Source: Phenylobacterium sp.
GTDB taxonomy: Bacteria > Pseudomonadota > Alphaproteobacteria > Caulobacterales > Caulobacteraceae
NCBI GenBank assembly: GCA_028291285.1
Contig: JAQGIJ010000120.1
Location: 1 to 5,896 of the forward strand
DNA length: 5,896 nt
Reading direction: 5' to 3'
Under the pieces are notes generated by a model. The model was not told where the DNA came from and searched no databases. It saw only the letters and a list, made by a program, of their open reading frames with translations. This document shows positions 5,881 to 5,896 of this stretch, in pieces. The first letter of the stretch is position 1; the number at the start of each line of letters is the position of its first letter. The translations under genes and the position numbers were made by a program.

Positions 5881-5896
5881 GCTGGCGGGCAGTCTG

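Overview
The window is very GC-rich. Its genes have strong G/C third-position bias and Shine-Dalgarno-type ribosome sites, and long shadow ORFs run on the opposite strands. The protein styles (a large double class III CoA-transferase, a DUF35 zinc-ribbon protein, a lipocalin-like protein, and a Crp/Fnr regulator of the type common in soil alphaproteobacteria) suggest an alphaproteobacterium, perhaps of the Caulobacter/Phenylobacterium group. This placement is an inference from general resemblance; no marker gene is present. I see no mobile elements, CRISPR arrays, rRNA or tRNA genes.

Left part (1-2687, minus strand): an apparent two-gene unit for acyl-CoA metabolism. A 809-residue protein made of two fused CaiB/BaiF (class III) CoA-transferase domains is followed after 67 bp by the start of a DUF35-type zinc-ribbon/OB-fold protein that runs off the left edge. 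Such pairs usually sit in catabolic clusters that degrade acids, aromatics or steroids as CoA thioesters. The substrate cannot be read from this window.

Middle (2688-4096, plus strand): a divergent 157-bp spacer leads to a small lipocalin-like protein (142 aa). Then comes a 103-bp gap rich in short inverted repeats and a Crp/Fnr-family regulator (239 aa). The regulator might control itself or its neighbours through the repeats upstream of it.

Right part (4093-5868, minus strand): three co-oriented genes, a class I SAM-dependent methyltransferase, a YfcE/MJ0936-like metallophosphoesterase that probably starts at TTG, and a 77-residue protein of unknown function. The last is convergent with the Crp/Fnr gene, and both stop codons lie in one CTAG tetranucleotide.

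Overall this looks like ordinary chromosomal metabolic and regulatory sequence. I found no convincing new multi-gene system. The most worthwhile points are the uneven catalytic residues of the two CoA-transferase halves, the inverted repeats before the regulator gene, and the shared-stop convergent junction.
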